Positions 23,615 to 31,675 are shown, counted from the first letter of the stretch. The stretch: DNA of 42,665 bases from Sphingomonadaceae bacterium (GCA_016000085.1 JAECRT010000026.1:1-42665), one strand, 5' to 3'. Translations and numbers: made by a program. Notes: a model not told the origin generated them from the letters alone.

Positions 23615-24961
23615 ATGCGCCATGCGCTCACGGCCATTCTGGCCGCCGTCAGCTTTTCGTCCATCGCCATCGCCCAGACCAATCCGGCCACGCCGCCCGC
23701 GCCTCAGAACGCGATCGGCGCGACCATCGCGAAGGACATGGACGGACTGATGACCCTCTATCGCGATCTGCACGCAAATCCCGAACTGTCCGAACAGGAA
23801 ACGGCCACCGCCGCCAAACTCGCCAAGCGACTGAAGGCGATGAAGTTCGACGTCACGGAAAAGGTCGGCGGCACCGGGGTCGTCGCGGTAATGAAAAACG
23901 GCTCCGGCCCCGTACTACTCATCCGCGCGGACATGGACGGCCTGCCCGTGGTCGAACAGACCGGCCTCGAATTTGCCTCGAAGGTTCGCACCAAAACGCC
24001 CGAAGGCGTGGAAACCGGCGTCATGCACGCCTGCGGCCATGATACCCACATGACCGCCTTTATCGAAACGGCCAAGCTGCTCGCCGCGCGCAAGGACGAG
24101 TGGAAGGGTACGCTGGTGATGATCCTCCAGCCTGCAGAAGAAGTCGGGCGCGGTGCGCGCCTGATGCTGGAGGACGGTCTTTATACCCGCTTCCCCAAGC
24201 CGACCCACGCCATCGCCTTTCATGACGCGGCCAATCTGGAGGCCGGGCGGGTCGGCTATACACCCGGCTATGCGCTGGCGAACGTCGACAGCGTGGACAT
24301 CCTCGTCAAGGGCGTCGGCGGTCATGTCGCCTATCCGCAGACGACCAAAGACCCCATCGTCCTGGGCGCGCGCATCGTCACCTCGCTCCAGACGCTGGTC
24401 AGCCGCGAACAAGAACCGCAAGATCCCGCGGTCGTCACGGTGGGCAGCTTCCAGGCCGGGGCGAAGCATAATATCATTCCCGACGAGGCTAAATTGCTGC
24501 TGACCATCCGCAGCTATTCGGACGACACCCGCGCGAAACTGATCGAGGGAATCAAGCGTATCTCGCGCGGCGAGGCGATCGCGGCAGGCGTACCGGACGA
24601 TCGCATGCCAGTGGTAACGGTGAAGGACGAGTTCACACCGTCCACCTATAACCCACCCGAATTTGCCGAGCAGATGGCCGGCATATTGAAGGCGCATTTC
24701 CCTGAAGGCCGGGTGGTCAAGACCACCGCCGTGATGGGCGGCGAAGATTTCGGGCGCTTCTATCGCGCGGACAAGAGCATCAACAGCTTCATCTTCTGGG
24801 TCGGTGGCGTACCTGCCGACAAGATGGCGCAGGCGGCGGCGGGACAGGCCGCCCTGCCCTCGCTCCACAGCCCATTCTGGGCGCCGGAAGCCGACAAGGT
24901 GATCGCTACCGCCAGCGAAGCGCTGACAGTGCTCGCGCTGGACATATTGAAGAAGGGCTAA
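23615..24961 (+). CDS. exported M20 family amidohydrolase/peptidase
   Basis: A 448-residue metal-dependent amidohydrolase of the M20D type (IAA-amino-acid hydrolase/aminoacylase-like). A signal sequence spans about 1-20 (cleavage after AIAQ or AIA), so it acts in the periplasm, which is less common for this family. Likely metal and catalytic residues are in HACGHD (Cys140, His142) and PAEEVGRG (Glu175, Glu176). A later HVAYPQTTKDP segment belongs to the dimerisation domain, and MGGEDF near the C-terminus is conserved. The ATG at 23615 has GGGAG about 11 nt upstream. It ends before a long hairpin. Confidence 0.9.
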   Translation: MRHALTAILAAVSFSSIAIAQTNPATPPAPQNAIGATIAKDMDGLMTLYRDLHANPELSEQETATAAKLAKRLKAMKFDVTEKVGGTGVVAVMKNGSGPVLLIRADMDGLPVVEQTGLEFASKVRTKTPEGVETGVMHACGHDTHMTAFIETAKLLAARKDEWKGTLVMILQPAEEVGRGARLMLEDGLYTRFPKPTHAIAFHDAANLEAGRVGYTPGYALANVDSVDILVKGVGGHVAYPQTTKDPIVLGARIVTSLQTLVSREQEPQDPAVVTVGSFQAGAKHNIIPDEAKLLLTIRSYSDDTRAKLIEGIKRISRGEAIAAGVPDDRMPVVTVKDEFTPSTYNPPEFAEQMAGILKAHFPEGRVVKTTAVMGGEDFGRFYRADKSINSFIFWVGGVPADKMAQAAAGQAALPSLHSPFWAPEADKVIATASEALTVLALDILKKG

Positions 24962-24972
24962 GCGTCCTCTTT

Positions 24973-25008
24973 GTAGAAAGGGCTGCACGGTGGCGCAGCC
25001 CTTTCTAC
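24973..25008. terminator. bidirectional terminator-like hairpin
   Basis: GTAGAAAGGGCTGC (24973-24986) pairs perfectly over 14 bp with GCAGCCCTTTCTAC (24995-25008) around an 8-nt loop. It lies between the convergent peptidase and SDR genes and stops 4 bp before the SDR stop codon. There is no separate T-run, so its efficiency is uncertain. Confidence 0.7.
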
Positions 25009-25012
25009 CATT

Positions 25013-25726
25013 CTATGCCGCAAAGCCGCCGTCGATCGTGTGCAGTGCGCCGGTGATAATGCCCGCTTCGGGGCCGGCCAGATAAGCGGCCATGCCGGCA
25101 ATTTCATCGCCGGTGGCATGGCGCTTGATCGCCATGAAACTGTGCATCTGACTGCTCATCGGGCCATCGGCCGGGTTCATGTCGGTATCGGTGGGACCGG
25201 GTTGGATGATGTTGATGGTGATCCCCCGCGCACCGAAATCGCGGGCAAGACCCCGCGCCATGCCCTGTAATGCCGCCTTGGTCAGCGCATAGGCCGCGCC
25301 ACCCTCGAACGGGATGCGGTCACCATTGGTCGATCCGATCACGATGATGCGCCCACCGTCGTTCATCCGACGCGCAGCTTCCACCGCCGCATGATAGGGC
25401 GCGCGAACATTGATATCGATCATCCGGTCCACCGCATCGGCGTCAAGCTCGAGTGGATTACCCATGACCAATGCCCCGGCATTGACCACCAGCAGGTCGA
25501 GCGCACCCTGTGCCGCGACGACATCGATCACCGCCTGTCGGTCAGCCGCATCGGAACGGATCGCGCTTGCGCCGGTTTCAGCCGCCAGCGACTGCGCCGC
25601 ATCATGCGACCCCGCATAGGTGAAGACGACGCCCGCCCCGTCTTTTGCAAAACGCCGCACGATCGCCGCACCAATGCCGCGGCTGCCGCCAAGAACCAAG
25701 GCTTTCTTCGAAGTAAAATCGGTCAT
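25013..25726 (-). CDS. SDR family oxidoreductase, BdcA-like
   Basis: A 237-residue short-chain dehydrogenase/reductase, the same length as E. coli BdcA. The cofactor motif GGSRGIG is at 13-19; NAG and the active-site group Ser ... Tyr-x-x-x-Lys in GSTNGDRIPFEGGAAYALTK are intact. E. coli BdcA is reported to bind cyclic di-GMP and promote biofilm dispersal; whether this protein does so is unknown, and a simple dehydrogenase role is equally likely. I chose the third in-frame candidate, ATG 25724-25726, because AAGGA lies 8 nt upstream. It is divergent from the TetR gene, as in the bdcA-bdcR pair. Confidence 0.82.
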   Translation of the reverse strand: MTDFTSKKALVLGGSRGIGAAIVRRFAKDGAGVVFTYAGSHDAAQSLAAETGASAIRSDAADRQAVIDVVAAQGALDLLVVNAGALVMGNPLELDADAVDRMIDINVRAPYHAAVEAARRMNDGGRIIVIGSTNGDRIPFEGGAAYALTKAALQGMARGLARDFGARGITINIIQPGPTDTDMNPADGPMSSQMHSFMAIKRHATGDEIAGMAAYLAGPEAGIITGALHTIDGGFAA

Positions 25727-25744
25727 CTCACTCATCCTTGCCAA

Positions 25745-25798
25745 ATTTGTAATGATCGCTAAATAATACAGCGGCGGGAAACGTCAAGGATTTTTGTA
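25745..25798. promoter_or_regulatory. shared control region of the SDR and TetR genes
   Basis: On the minus strand, TTGACG (25782-25787) and TATTTA (25760-25765) with a 16-bp spacer make a promoter for the SDR gene. The imperfect inverted repeat TGTAAT (25748-25753) and AATACA (25765-25770) overlaps the -10 and could be the TetR operator. AAGGA (25786-25790) is the RBS of the TetR gene. Confidence 0.4.
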
Positions 25799-26392
25799 GT
25801 GACTGATAAAGATAAACCCAGAGGCCGGGGACGGCCGCGCGCTTTCGATCGGGATGTGGCGTTGAGCCAGGCGCAGGCATTGTTCCACGCACATGGTTAT
25901 GAGGGAGTTGGCGTCGCCGCGCTGGCGACCGCAATGGGCATCAATCCACCCAGCCTCTATGCCGCCTTTGGCAGCAAGGCTGCCTTGTTCGACGAGGTGC
26001 TGGGCCGTTATGCGCGGGCAGCGCTGCCGATCGACGCGCTCCTGTCGCCCGGCACAGAGCCAACGGCGGCACTGACAGCGCTGCTACGCGAAGCCGCCCG
26101 AATCTATCCCTCTGACCCGCAGGCGGCAGGATGCCTCGTGCTGGAGGGCGCGCGTGGCGCCGATGTCGAAGCGGCCAGTTGCGCGCGCCACTGGAAAATA
26201 GCGAGCGAACAATGTGTGCGGGATTTCCTGATGCCAACCCATCCGGCCCAGGCAGATCTGGTCGCCGACTATATGGTCACGATCATGTCCGGGCTGTCCG
26301 CTGACGCACGCGGTGGCAAAGCGGCCGACCGGTTGATCGCTGTCGCCGATATGGCTGGCCTTGCCATCGGATCGATACTGGACACGGCCTGA
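25799..26392 (+). CDS. TetR/AcrR family transcriptional regulator
   Basis: A 197-residue repressor. The N-terminal helix-turn-helix spans about 14-60 (GRPRAFDRDVALSQAQALFH, then VGVAALATAMGINPPSLYAAFGSKAALFDEVL), and the C-terminal ligand domain resembles the AefR/BdcR group (AAGCLVLEGARGADVEAA). The GTG start follows AAGGA at 8 nt. It is divergent from the SDR gene, so it most likely controls that gene and itself. The inducer is unknown. Confidence 0.88.
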   Translation: MTDKDKPRGRGRPRAFDRDVALSQAQALFHAHGYEGVGVAALATAMGINPPSLYAAFGSKAALFDEVLGRYARAALPIDALLSPGTEPTAALTALLREAARIYPSDPQAAGCLVLEGARGADVEAASCARHWKIASEQCVRDFLMPTHPAQADLVADYMVTIMSGLSADARGGKAADRLIAVADMAGLAIGSILDTA

Positions 26393-26399
26393 CCCGCTT

Positions 26400-27389
26400 T
26401 TATTGCGGGCGGTGCCCCTTGCGCCATTTGGTCCATAAATGCCGCGCCAGCATCAGCGGCGGCATACGCAACCAGTGGGATCGCACGAAAAACCCAAACA
26501 CCAGCAGCTTGCGCGTTTCGCGGCCCCAGCCGTCGCGAGCGAGCAGGCGGGCGCGGACGAGCCGATCCCATGTCGTCAATCCTGCGCTCGTTCCGTAGAG
26601 TGCGGCCGCCAGTCGCTTCGCCTGCCGGACATGAGGGATAAGCCCGTGGCGCGCCGCGCGCGCCTCCAGCGCTACCGGGTCGGTATCTTCCAGCAGGCAA
26701 TATATATCCCATAGGTTGCGCAATCCGCCCTGCACATCGCCGTCCGCCAACATATGCGCCGCGGCGTGGCAGACCCGGTCCTCCGCCGATAATATATATA
26801 ACCCATCGGCTATTGGCACCGCATCAGCGATCAGCGCCGCTGCATCGGGCTTGGGCCGCGCGGTCAGCGGCAGGATCGTGTGATGCACGTCGATCATCCG
26901 GTCGCGGGTGCCATGGATCAACGGCGGCAATTCGTGCATCCACTGACGATAATAGGCGTCGTCATAGGGATCGGGCTTGGCCCATTCCCATCCCGCCGCG
27001 ATCAGCCTGTCTTCCACCGCATCGATCATGTCGCGCGGGACCAATATGTCGAGGTCGCCAATGAAGCGCCCTTCCCCGGCTTTCAGCCCGGCAGCGGCAT
27101 AGGCGGTTCCCTTGAGCAGCAGCACATGCACGCCCAACCCGTCGAGCGCCACGACTGCCCGGTCCGCTTCCCACAACGCCTGGTGCGCTTCGCGGGCGGC
27201 ATCCAGCCGCGCGTCGGCCAGGATAGCGCGCACCGCGTCCGGCACCGCTATGTCCTCCAGCCGGAAAGCGAGCGTGCCGATCAGCCGTTCTGCATGCGCC
27301 GCCGCGATCAGGCCATTCCAGCCCTTCGCATCCAGCCCCCTGACCGCCGCGGGATCGCGCAACGCTTGCACCAGCCGCGCCGCACTCAC
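26400..27389 (-). CDS. nucleotidyltransferase family protein (PF14907 type) of the HPr-rel-A cassette
   Basis: A 329-residue protein of the uncharacterised nucleotidyltransferase family. The active-site pattern is LLLKGTAY (about 90-97) and the metal-binding GDLDILVP at 111-118; helical C-terminal parts follow, with HAAAHML and the family's LRNLWDIYCLL. Homologues occur beside lasso-peptide kinases and other RiPP genes. I placed the start at the GTG 27387-27389, whose GTGA overlaps the stop of the HprK-related gene; a GTG five codons earlier is possible. It is the last gene of the Tat protein > glycosyltransferase > PqqD > kinase > nucleotidyltransferase run. The target is unknown. Confidence 0.85.
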   Translation of the reverse strand: MSAARLVQALRDPAAVRGLDAKGWNGLIAAAHAERLIGTLAFRLEDIAVPDAVRAILADARLDAAREAHQALWEADRAVVALDGLGVHVLLLKGTAYAAAGLKAGEGRFIGDLDILVPRDMIDAVEDRLIAAGWEWAKPDPYDDAYYRQWMHELPPLIHGTRDRMIDVHHTILPLTARPKPDAAALIADAVPIADGLYILSAEDRVCHAAAHMLADGDVQGGLRNLWDIYCLLEDTDPVALEARAARHGLIPHVRQAKRLAAALYGTSAGLTTWDRLVRARLLARDGWGRETRKLLVFGFFVRSHWLRMPPLMLARHLWTKWRKGHRPQ

Positions 27390-28249
27390 GCCATTTGCTC
27401 CCACAGCCGTTCGACCATGGCGACTGCCGCTTCACCGGAGGGAAAGTCGATCGCGCGTGCGGGGACATTGCCAACGAACCGGGTCAGCGCAGCGAAGCCC
27501 GGCTGTCCCAGTGCGACATAGTTGGTCGACGCCTGCGTCAGGCGCATGAAGATTTCCGCGCTGCCCACCGGGCGCTCATCGGCATCATGACCGAAACGGG
27601 GAAAGAGCAGCAGGCGCGGCACCGCCCCCTCGTCCATCCGCGCCACCGCGTCGGCGCGGGGAACCATGTGGCGAATGTCACCCTTCGCCGTGGCGGCAAG
27701 CAGCGGCCCCATCCGCCCTTCCCCCACTTCGCCCGCCATCACGTCGATCGCGCGATTCTTGAGGCTGACGAGGCGCGGAAAGGGCAAAATCGCGCCTGTG
27801 TCCAGATCGAGCAGCGCGAACTCATCGCCCATCAGCCGCCAGCCGCGTTCGCCCAGCAGGGCCGCCAGCGTCGATTTGCCCGACCCCGATTCGCCGGTCA
27901 TCACCAGCGCCCGACCATCTTTTTCCACGCTCGACGCATGAAGCAGCAGGTGTCGCCGCCATCCCAGCGCCATCTGAAGGTTCATCCCCATCTCCGCCGC
28001 CAGCAGACCGTGGGACAGGCTCATCGGCGCGGCGTCCGCCAGCCCGTGATCGCCCGTGATGAAGATGGATGGCCGTATCCAGCGGCGCACCGGGCTGGTC
28101 GGCTGCAACCGCACGGTGAAATCTGCAATTTCGTCCGTGACGGCAGGATAGCGCGCATACAGCCGCGCCAGCTGGTCGATCGGACCGCGCCAGGCGGAAC
28201 CGATACGAAATGTCGCCGGACCGATGCGCAAGATCAGGCTATGCTTCAT
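27386..28249 (-). CDS. HprK-related kinase A
   Basis: A 287-residue P-loop protein of the HPr-kinase-like group. The Walker A motif GESGSGKST is at 119-127, preceded by the typical LLLHASSVEKDGRALVMTG (102-119), with GDEFALLD (141-148) as the Walker B-like segment. There is no PTS operon in view, so its target is not likely to be HPr. HprK-like kinases in lasso clusters (paeninodin PadeK) phosphorylate the precursor peptide; by analogy this one may phosphorylate a peptide or small molecule. It overlaps both neighbours by 4 bp (ATGA with the PqqD gene, GTGA with the nucleotidyltransferase gene). Confidence 0.9.
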   Translation of the reverse strand: MKHSLILRIGPATFRIGSAWRGPIDQLARLYARYPAVTDEIADFTVRLQPTSPVRRWIRPSIFITGDHGLADAAPMSLSHGLLAAEMGMNLQMALGWRRHLLLHASSVEKDGRALVMTGESGSGKSTLAALLGERGWRLMGDEFALLDLDTGAILPFPRLVSLKNRAIDVMAGEVGEGRMGPLLAATAKGDIRHMVPRADAVARMDEGAVPRLLLFPRFGHDADERPVGSAEIFMRLTQASTNYVALGQPGFAALTRFVGNVPARAIDFPSGEAAVAMVERLWEQMA

Positions 28250-28491
28250 GCCGCGCGCACCAGCCCCAGATCGACGAGCGCCTCCAGATGGGCGGCGATC
28301 TCCGCCACCGCATCCAGCTCCTGACCCATATCGAAATCAAGCGCGAGCCGCCCCTGCATATCCTGCGCCGTCACCGCCACGCCATCGGCCATGCGGTCCA
28401 GAATTTCCGGCACCGGGCTGATGACCATATGAGTCTGGCCCGACCGGTAATGATAGAGCAGCACGATGTCGTCGAGCAGGCGGGACGTCAC
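28246..28491 (-). CDS. HPr-rel-A system PqqD family peptide chaperone
   Basis: About 81 residues, with the PqqD-like winged-helix pattern RLLDDIVLLYHYRSGQTH ... ILDRMADGVAVTAQDM ... AAHLEALVDLGLVRA. PqqD-type domains are RiPP recognition elements that hold a leader peptide for a modifying enzyme. I used the GTG at 28489-28491, which has GGGACGGGG upstream; an ATG 16 codons earlier (28537-28539) would give a longer N-terminus. The stop overlaps the start of the kinase gene (ATGA). The 108 bases between this gene and the glycosyltransferase gene hold only a six-codon frame (MRAQRG) and no evident precursor peptide. Confidence 0.82.
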   Translation of the reverse strand: MTSRLLDDIVLLYHYRSGQTHMVISPVPEILDRMADGVAVTAQDMQGRLALDFDMGQELDAVAEIAAHLEALVDLGLVRAA

Positions 28492-28599
28492 AGCGCCCCC
28501 GTCCCGACAATATCGCCTGTTCCCGTCCACACCCGTCATCCCCGCTGCGCTCGCATTCCTCCTGCTCTAGCGCGCAGGCGTAGCCAAGTGCCTAACGCA

Positions 28600-29760
28600 T
28601 CAGGGAAAGACTGGCGATGGCAGAGCGCGTGCTTCGACACGCCCTGCCAGCGAAGCGAAGGCGCCGACATAGCGATCGAGCGCCAGATCGACACGATGGT
28701 CCCTGACGGCCGCCCCCAGTTGCGCAGGCGCAGCGGGACGGACCAGCGACCGTTCGATCGCCCGTCCGAAGGCGTCGGCATCACCCACCGGAACGACCGG
28801 ATGCTGTCCAGCCGCCGCCAGGATCGCGCGGATATTGGGCGTACTGTCGGTCGCCACTACCCCCGCGCCACAGGCCAGCGCCTCGATCAGCGTTGCGCAC
28901 AATCCTTCCCAACGCGACGGCTGGAGCAGCAGATCGGCCTGCCCCATCAACGCCGCCAGCGCGTGCGGATCGCAGATAAAGCCGGAAAATGTCACGCGAT
29001 CGGCGATTCCCAGACGCTCGCATTGCGCCTGCAGATCGACCAGCAACGGCCCCTGCCCCACGATGGTCAGTCGCCAGTTAAGATGCGGCAGTCGCGCCAG
29101 CGCCGCCAGCGCCGTTGCCTGATCCTTTTGCGGCGCGAGCCGTCCCACCATCAACAGACGACAGGGCGTGCCCGGATCGCGCGGACGGCGGGTGGTCCGC
29201 TCCACCTCCATCGATGGCGTGACGGTGGGCCGGGGGAGCAGCCGTACCGGCCCGCTGCCCGCCAGCAAATCCCGGTCATGCGCGCCCATCACAATCGTCA
29301 TCGCGCTCATCCGCGCAATGGCGCGAAAACGGGCGAGCCTCGTCGCTGCGGTCAGCCCTTGCTGGCCGGGCCGCACGATGGGGTTGGAAATGCGGCTTAC
29401 CGCGTGCGTTTTGGTGCCCAGCGCGGCGAGCGCGACCAGCATATTGCTCTGGTTACCCGCCGAATAAAGAATGTCGGGACGGTGCCGCCGCACCATCGCA
29501 GCGAGCGCAGGAAATTGTGCGATCATTGCCAGCCGTCGCCGGCCCTGCGGCGCAGGCACTTGCCGGACGGTGAGCGCCGGGTCGATCAGATGTGCGGTTG
29601 GGCCATCCGTGCGCGCCATCCACAATTCGACCCGCACGCCGCGGTCCAGCAGGTGATTGGCCAACAGGATCGCAACCCGGTCCAGCCCGCCATCACCGGG
29701 CTGATAGAGATAGATAGCCACCGAAAAAAGAGGCGCCGAGCGCGTGCGAGACTGAAACAT
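28600..29760 (-). CDS. GT4-family glycosyltransferase
   Basis: A 386-residue GT-B glycosyltransferase. The N-terminal domain opens with FSVAIYLYQPGDGGLDRVAILLANHLLDRG, matching the acceptor-binding glycine loop. The C-terminal domain carries RLLMVGRLAPQKDQATALAALA and the donor-binding PSRWEGLCATLIEALACGAGVVATD, with the EX7E-type pair in EGLCATLIE. Sugar and acceptor are not readable. I chose the ATG at 29758-29760, which has AAGGGCGG about 9 nt upstream; an ATG ten codons earlier has no usable site. It lies between the Tat protein gene and the PqqD gene, in the same direction. Confidence 0.85.
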   Translation of the reverse strand: MFQSRTRSAPLFSVAIYLYQPGDGGLDRVAILLANHLLDRGVRVELWMARTDGPTAHLIDPALTVRQVPAPQGRRRLAMIAQFPALAAMVRRHRPDILYSAGNQSNMLVALAALGTKTHAVSRISNPIVRPGQQGLTAATRLARFRAIARMSAMTIVMGAHDRDLLAGSGPVRLLPRPTVTPSMEVERTTRRPRDPGTPCRLLMVGRLAPQKDQATALAALARLPHLNWRLTIVGQGPLLVDLQAQCERLGIADRVTFSGFICDPHALAALMGQADLLLQPSRWEGLCATLIEALACGAGVVATDSTPNIRAILAAAGQHPVVPVGDADAFGRAIERSLVRPAAPAQLGAAVRDHRVDLALDRYVGAFASLAGRVEARALPSPVFP

Positions 29761-29781
29761 GATGCCGCCCTTGGCTGAAAA

Positions 29782-29801
29782 TCGAACCATTGGAGGTTCG
29801 A
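29782..29801. other. hairpin before the glycosyltransferase gene
   Basis: TCGAACC (29782-29788) and GGTTCGA (29795-29801) form a perfect 7-bp stem with a 6-nt loop, about 20 nt before the glycosyltransferase ATG on the minus strand. It has no T-run. It could affect translation of the gene or be a protein-binding site. Confidence 0.3.
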
Positions 29802-29846
29802 CGGCATCAACGCGGGCAAGCCGTATGGAGTTCTCCAGCTTCGTTC

Positions 29847-29868
29847 AAAAAAGCATGAGGATCATCGC
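29847..29868 (-). terminator. weak terminator after the Tat protein gene
   Basis: On the minus strand, GCGATGA and TCATGC form a short stem with one bulged base, followed by TTTTTT (AAAAAA at 29847-29852). The stem is short, so read-through into the glycosyltransferase gene is likely. Confidence 0.4.
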
Positions 29869-29882
29869 GAAAATGGCGCGTT

Positions 29883-30323
29883 TCAGCGCGGCATCTGCAA
29901 GGATGCAAAGCAGGTAAAGCCGCTCGTCCCCGATTGAAGACGGCGAATATAGTTCAAATAGGCCTGATTCTGTTCATAGCCTGTGCCGGGCAACGGCCGC
30001 CCGCGCAGCGCCTGTTTCACCTGCTCGCCGGTAAAGGGCCGTCCCGCGCCGGGAAAGGCGCCGGGCGTTCCTGCGGGTACGATTTGACCGTTAGGAGCAA
30101 TGAAATTTCCCGCACGTCCCTGATCGGGAACGGGAATCGTGCAATTCAGCACCGATGCGGCAGTGTTGGCGAGCGCTGGGCGGATCGATACGATGGCGGA
30201 CGCCGCCGCCGCGCCACCCATCAGCAACTGGCGACGCGAAGGCGTCTTCAGATCCTGCGACTCCACTTGATCCGCCACATCCTGCTGTGGGACGCCATCC
30301 TGTTCCGGCATAGGCTCGCTCAT
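29883..30323 (-). CDS. small Tat-exported protein of unknown function
   Basis: A 146-residue protein. A polar region of 29 residues precedes the twin-arginine signal SRRQLLMGGAAAASAIVSIR (29-48) with a probable cleavage after ALA (52). The mature part has two cysteines, Cys61 in VLNCTIPVPDQG and Cys138 near the C-terminus in GFTCFASLQMPR, which could form a disulfide, and a proline- and glycine-rich middle. I know no domain in it. Tat export implies folding or cofactor insertion in the cytosol. I chose the ATG at 30321-30323, which has GGGA 5 nt upstream; a TTG ten codons earlier is open. It is divergent from phoR and leads the HPr-rel-A run, so it is a candidate substrate of it. Confidence 0.72.
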   Translation of the reverse strand: MSEPMPEQDGVPQQDVADQVESQDLKTPSRRQLLMGGAAAASAIVSIRPALANTAASVLNCTIPVPDQGRAGNFIAPNGQIVPAGTPGAFPGAGRPFTGEQVKQALRGRPLPGTGYEQNQAYLNYIRRLQSGTSGFTCFASLQMPR

Positions 30324-30421
30324 CTGGTCCCGTTCCGTTATCGCGCTTGCCAAAGCGTAACGATTGCACGCTATTGGTTAAGCCATCGCAGCAAATAAGC
30401 GACAAATCCAGTACGGTAACC

Positions 30422-31675
30422 ATGAATCGACTTAGCACATCCCAGATCACCGCTTCCCTCGCCATGCTGCTTCTGGGCACTGGCGGCGCGCTCCTGATGG
30501 GGGCCGCGCCCATGGCCATCGCCCTGCCAGTACTGGCCGGGCTGATCGTGCTGGTCATCAACGCCGCTGACCATGGCGCACAGGAAAAAGCGCCGGCAAT
30601 TGCCTTCGATCAGCCCGACCTGATCGATCATCCTGACTTTTCCAGCTTGCTGGAGGGAATTTCCGATCCGCTGATGCTGGTCGAAAAGGCCCGCATCATC
30701 CGTGCGAACCGCGCGGCGCAACGGCTGCTCGGCGCCCATATCGAAGGGGAGGATGCGCGCATCGCCATCCGCCACCCCGCCGCCGCTGAACGGCTGGCGA
30801 GCCTAGCTCCCCTTGCCGAACCCTTCATGATCGAACTGGTCGGCGTGGGCAGCAAGGATCAGCGCTGGCAGATGCGCGTCGCGCCGATGGGCGCGGTCAG
30901 TTCGATGCGCCGCCTCGTCCATCTGGTCGACCATAGCGGCACCCACGCGGCCGAGCGGATGCGCGTCGATTTCGTCGCCAATGCCAGCCACGAACTGCGC
31001 ACGCCGCTGGCCGGGATATTGGGCTTCATCGAAACGCTGGCCGACGCGGAACTGGGCAAGGATGTCGAAACCCGCCAGCGTTTCCTCAAGATCATGGACG
31101 GCGAAGCGCGGCGGATGCAGCGGCTGATCGACGATCTCATCTCGCTGTCCCGTATCGAGGCGGAGAAATATCGCGCGCCCGACAGCGCCGTCGACCTGTC
31201 CGAACTGGTGGCCGAAGTCGTCGGCGTTTTCCGGTCAAGCCACGGCGATCGCGGGCGCGAGGTGGAAATGGAAATCAGCCCCTCGCTCGCCCCTGTGCTA
31301 GGCGATCGTGCGCAGCTGTCGCAACTGATCCATAATCTGATCGGCAATTCGATCAAATATGGTCGCCCCGGCACGCCGATCCGCGTCACGCTGAACAGTG
31401 GCCCCAGCGGTATGGCGCGCCTGTCAGTCGCGGATGAGGGGGAAGGCATAGGCCCGGATCATCTGCCGCGCCTTACCGAGCGTTTCTATCGCGTCGATTC
31501 GGGCCGTAGTCGGGCGATGGGCGGCACCGGGCTAGGCCTGGCCATCGTCAAACATATCGTCGAGCGCCATCGTGGGCGGTTGGACATTGCCAGCACCCTG
31601 GGCAAGGGCACCACCATCGCCATATTATTGCCGCCAGCACCCGTCGAAGACCCCGCGATGAAGGCTATTGCGTAA
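30422..31675 (+). CDS. phoR: phosphate regulon sensor histidine kinase PhoR
   Basis: A 417-residue sensor kinase for phosphate limitation. Two N-terminal membrane segments (about 10-27 and 31-48) with almost no periplasmic loop are typical of PhoR, which senses through the Pst complex and PhoU. A PAS-like region follows (about 70-170). The phosphoacceptor His190 is in ANASHELRTPLAGILGFIET; the ATP-binding boxes are LIHNLIGNSIKYG, DEGEGIG and GTGLGLAIVKHIVERH. It is separated from pstS by 167 bp with PhoB boxes. The ATG at 30422 has only a weak ribosome binding site. Confidence 0.92.
   Translation: MNRLSTSQITASLAMLLLGTGGALLMGAAPMAIALPVLAGLIVLVINAADHGAQEKAPAIAFDQPDLIDHPDFSSLLEGISDPLMLVEKARIIRANRAAQRLLGAHIEGEDARIAIRHPAAAERLASLAPLAEPFMIELVGVGSKDQRWQMRVAPMGAVSSMRRLVHLVDHSGTHAAERMRVDFVANASHELRTPLAGILGFIETLADAELGKDVETRQRFLKIMDGEARRMQRLIDDLISLSRIEAEKYRAPDSAVDLSELVAEVVGVFRSSHGDRGREVEMEISPSLAPVLGDRAQLSQLIHNLIGNSIKYGRPGTPIRVTLNSGPSGMARLSVADEGEGIGPDHLPRLTERFYRVDSGRSRAMGGTGLGLAIVKHIVERHRGRLDIASTLGKGTTIAILLPPAPVEDPAMKAIA

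Noticed and set aside
28210..29778. A 522-codon plus-strand open frame over the glycosyltransferase and PqqD genes
   Set aside because: It is antisense to well-supported genes, has no recognisable domain, and is rich in Arg, His and Gln as expected from a shadow of GC-rich coding sequence.
26400..30323. A lasso-peptide biosynthetic cluster
   Set aside because: There is no asparagine-synthetase-like cyclase, no leader protease and no precursor peptide; only tailoring-type genes are present.
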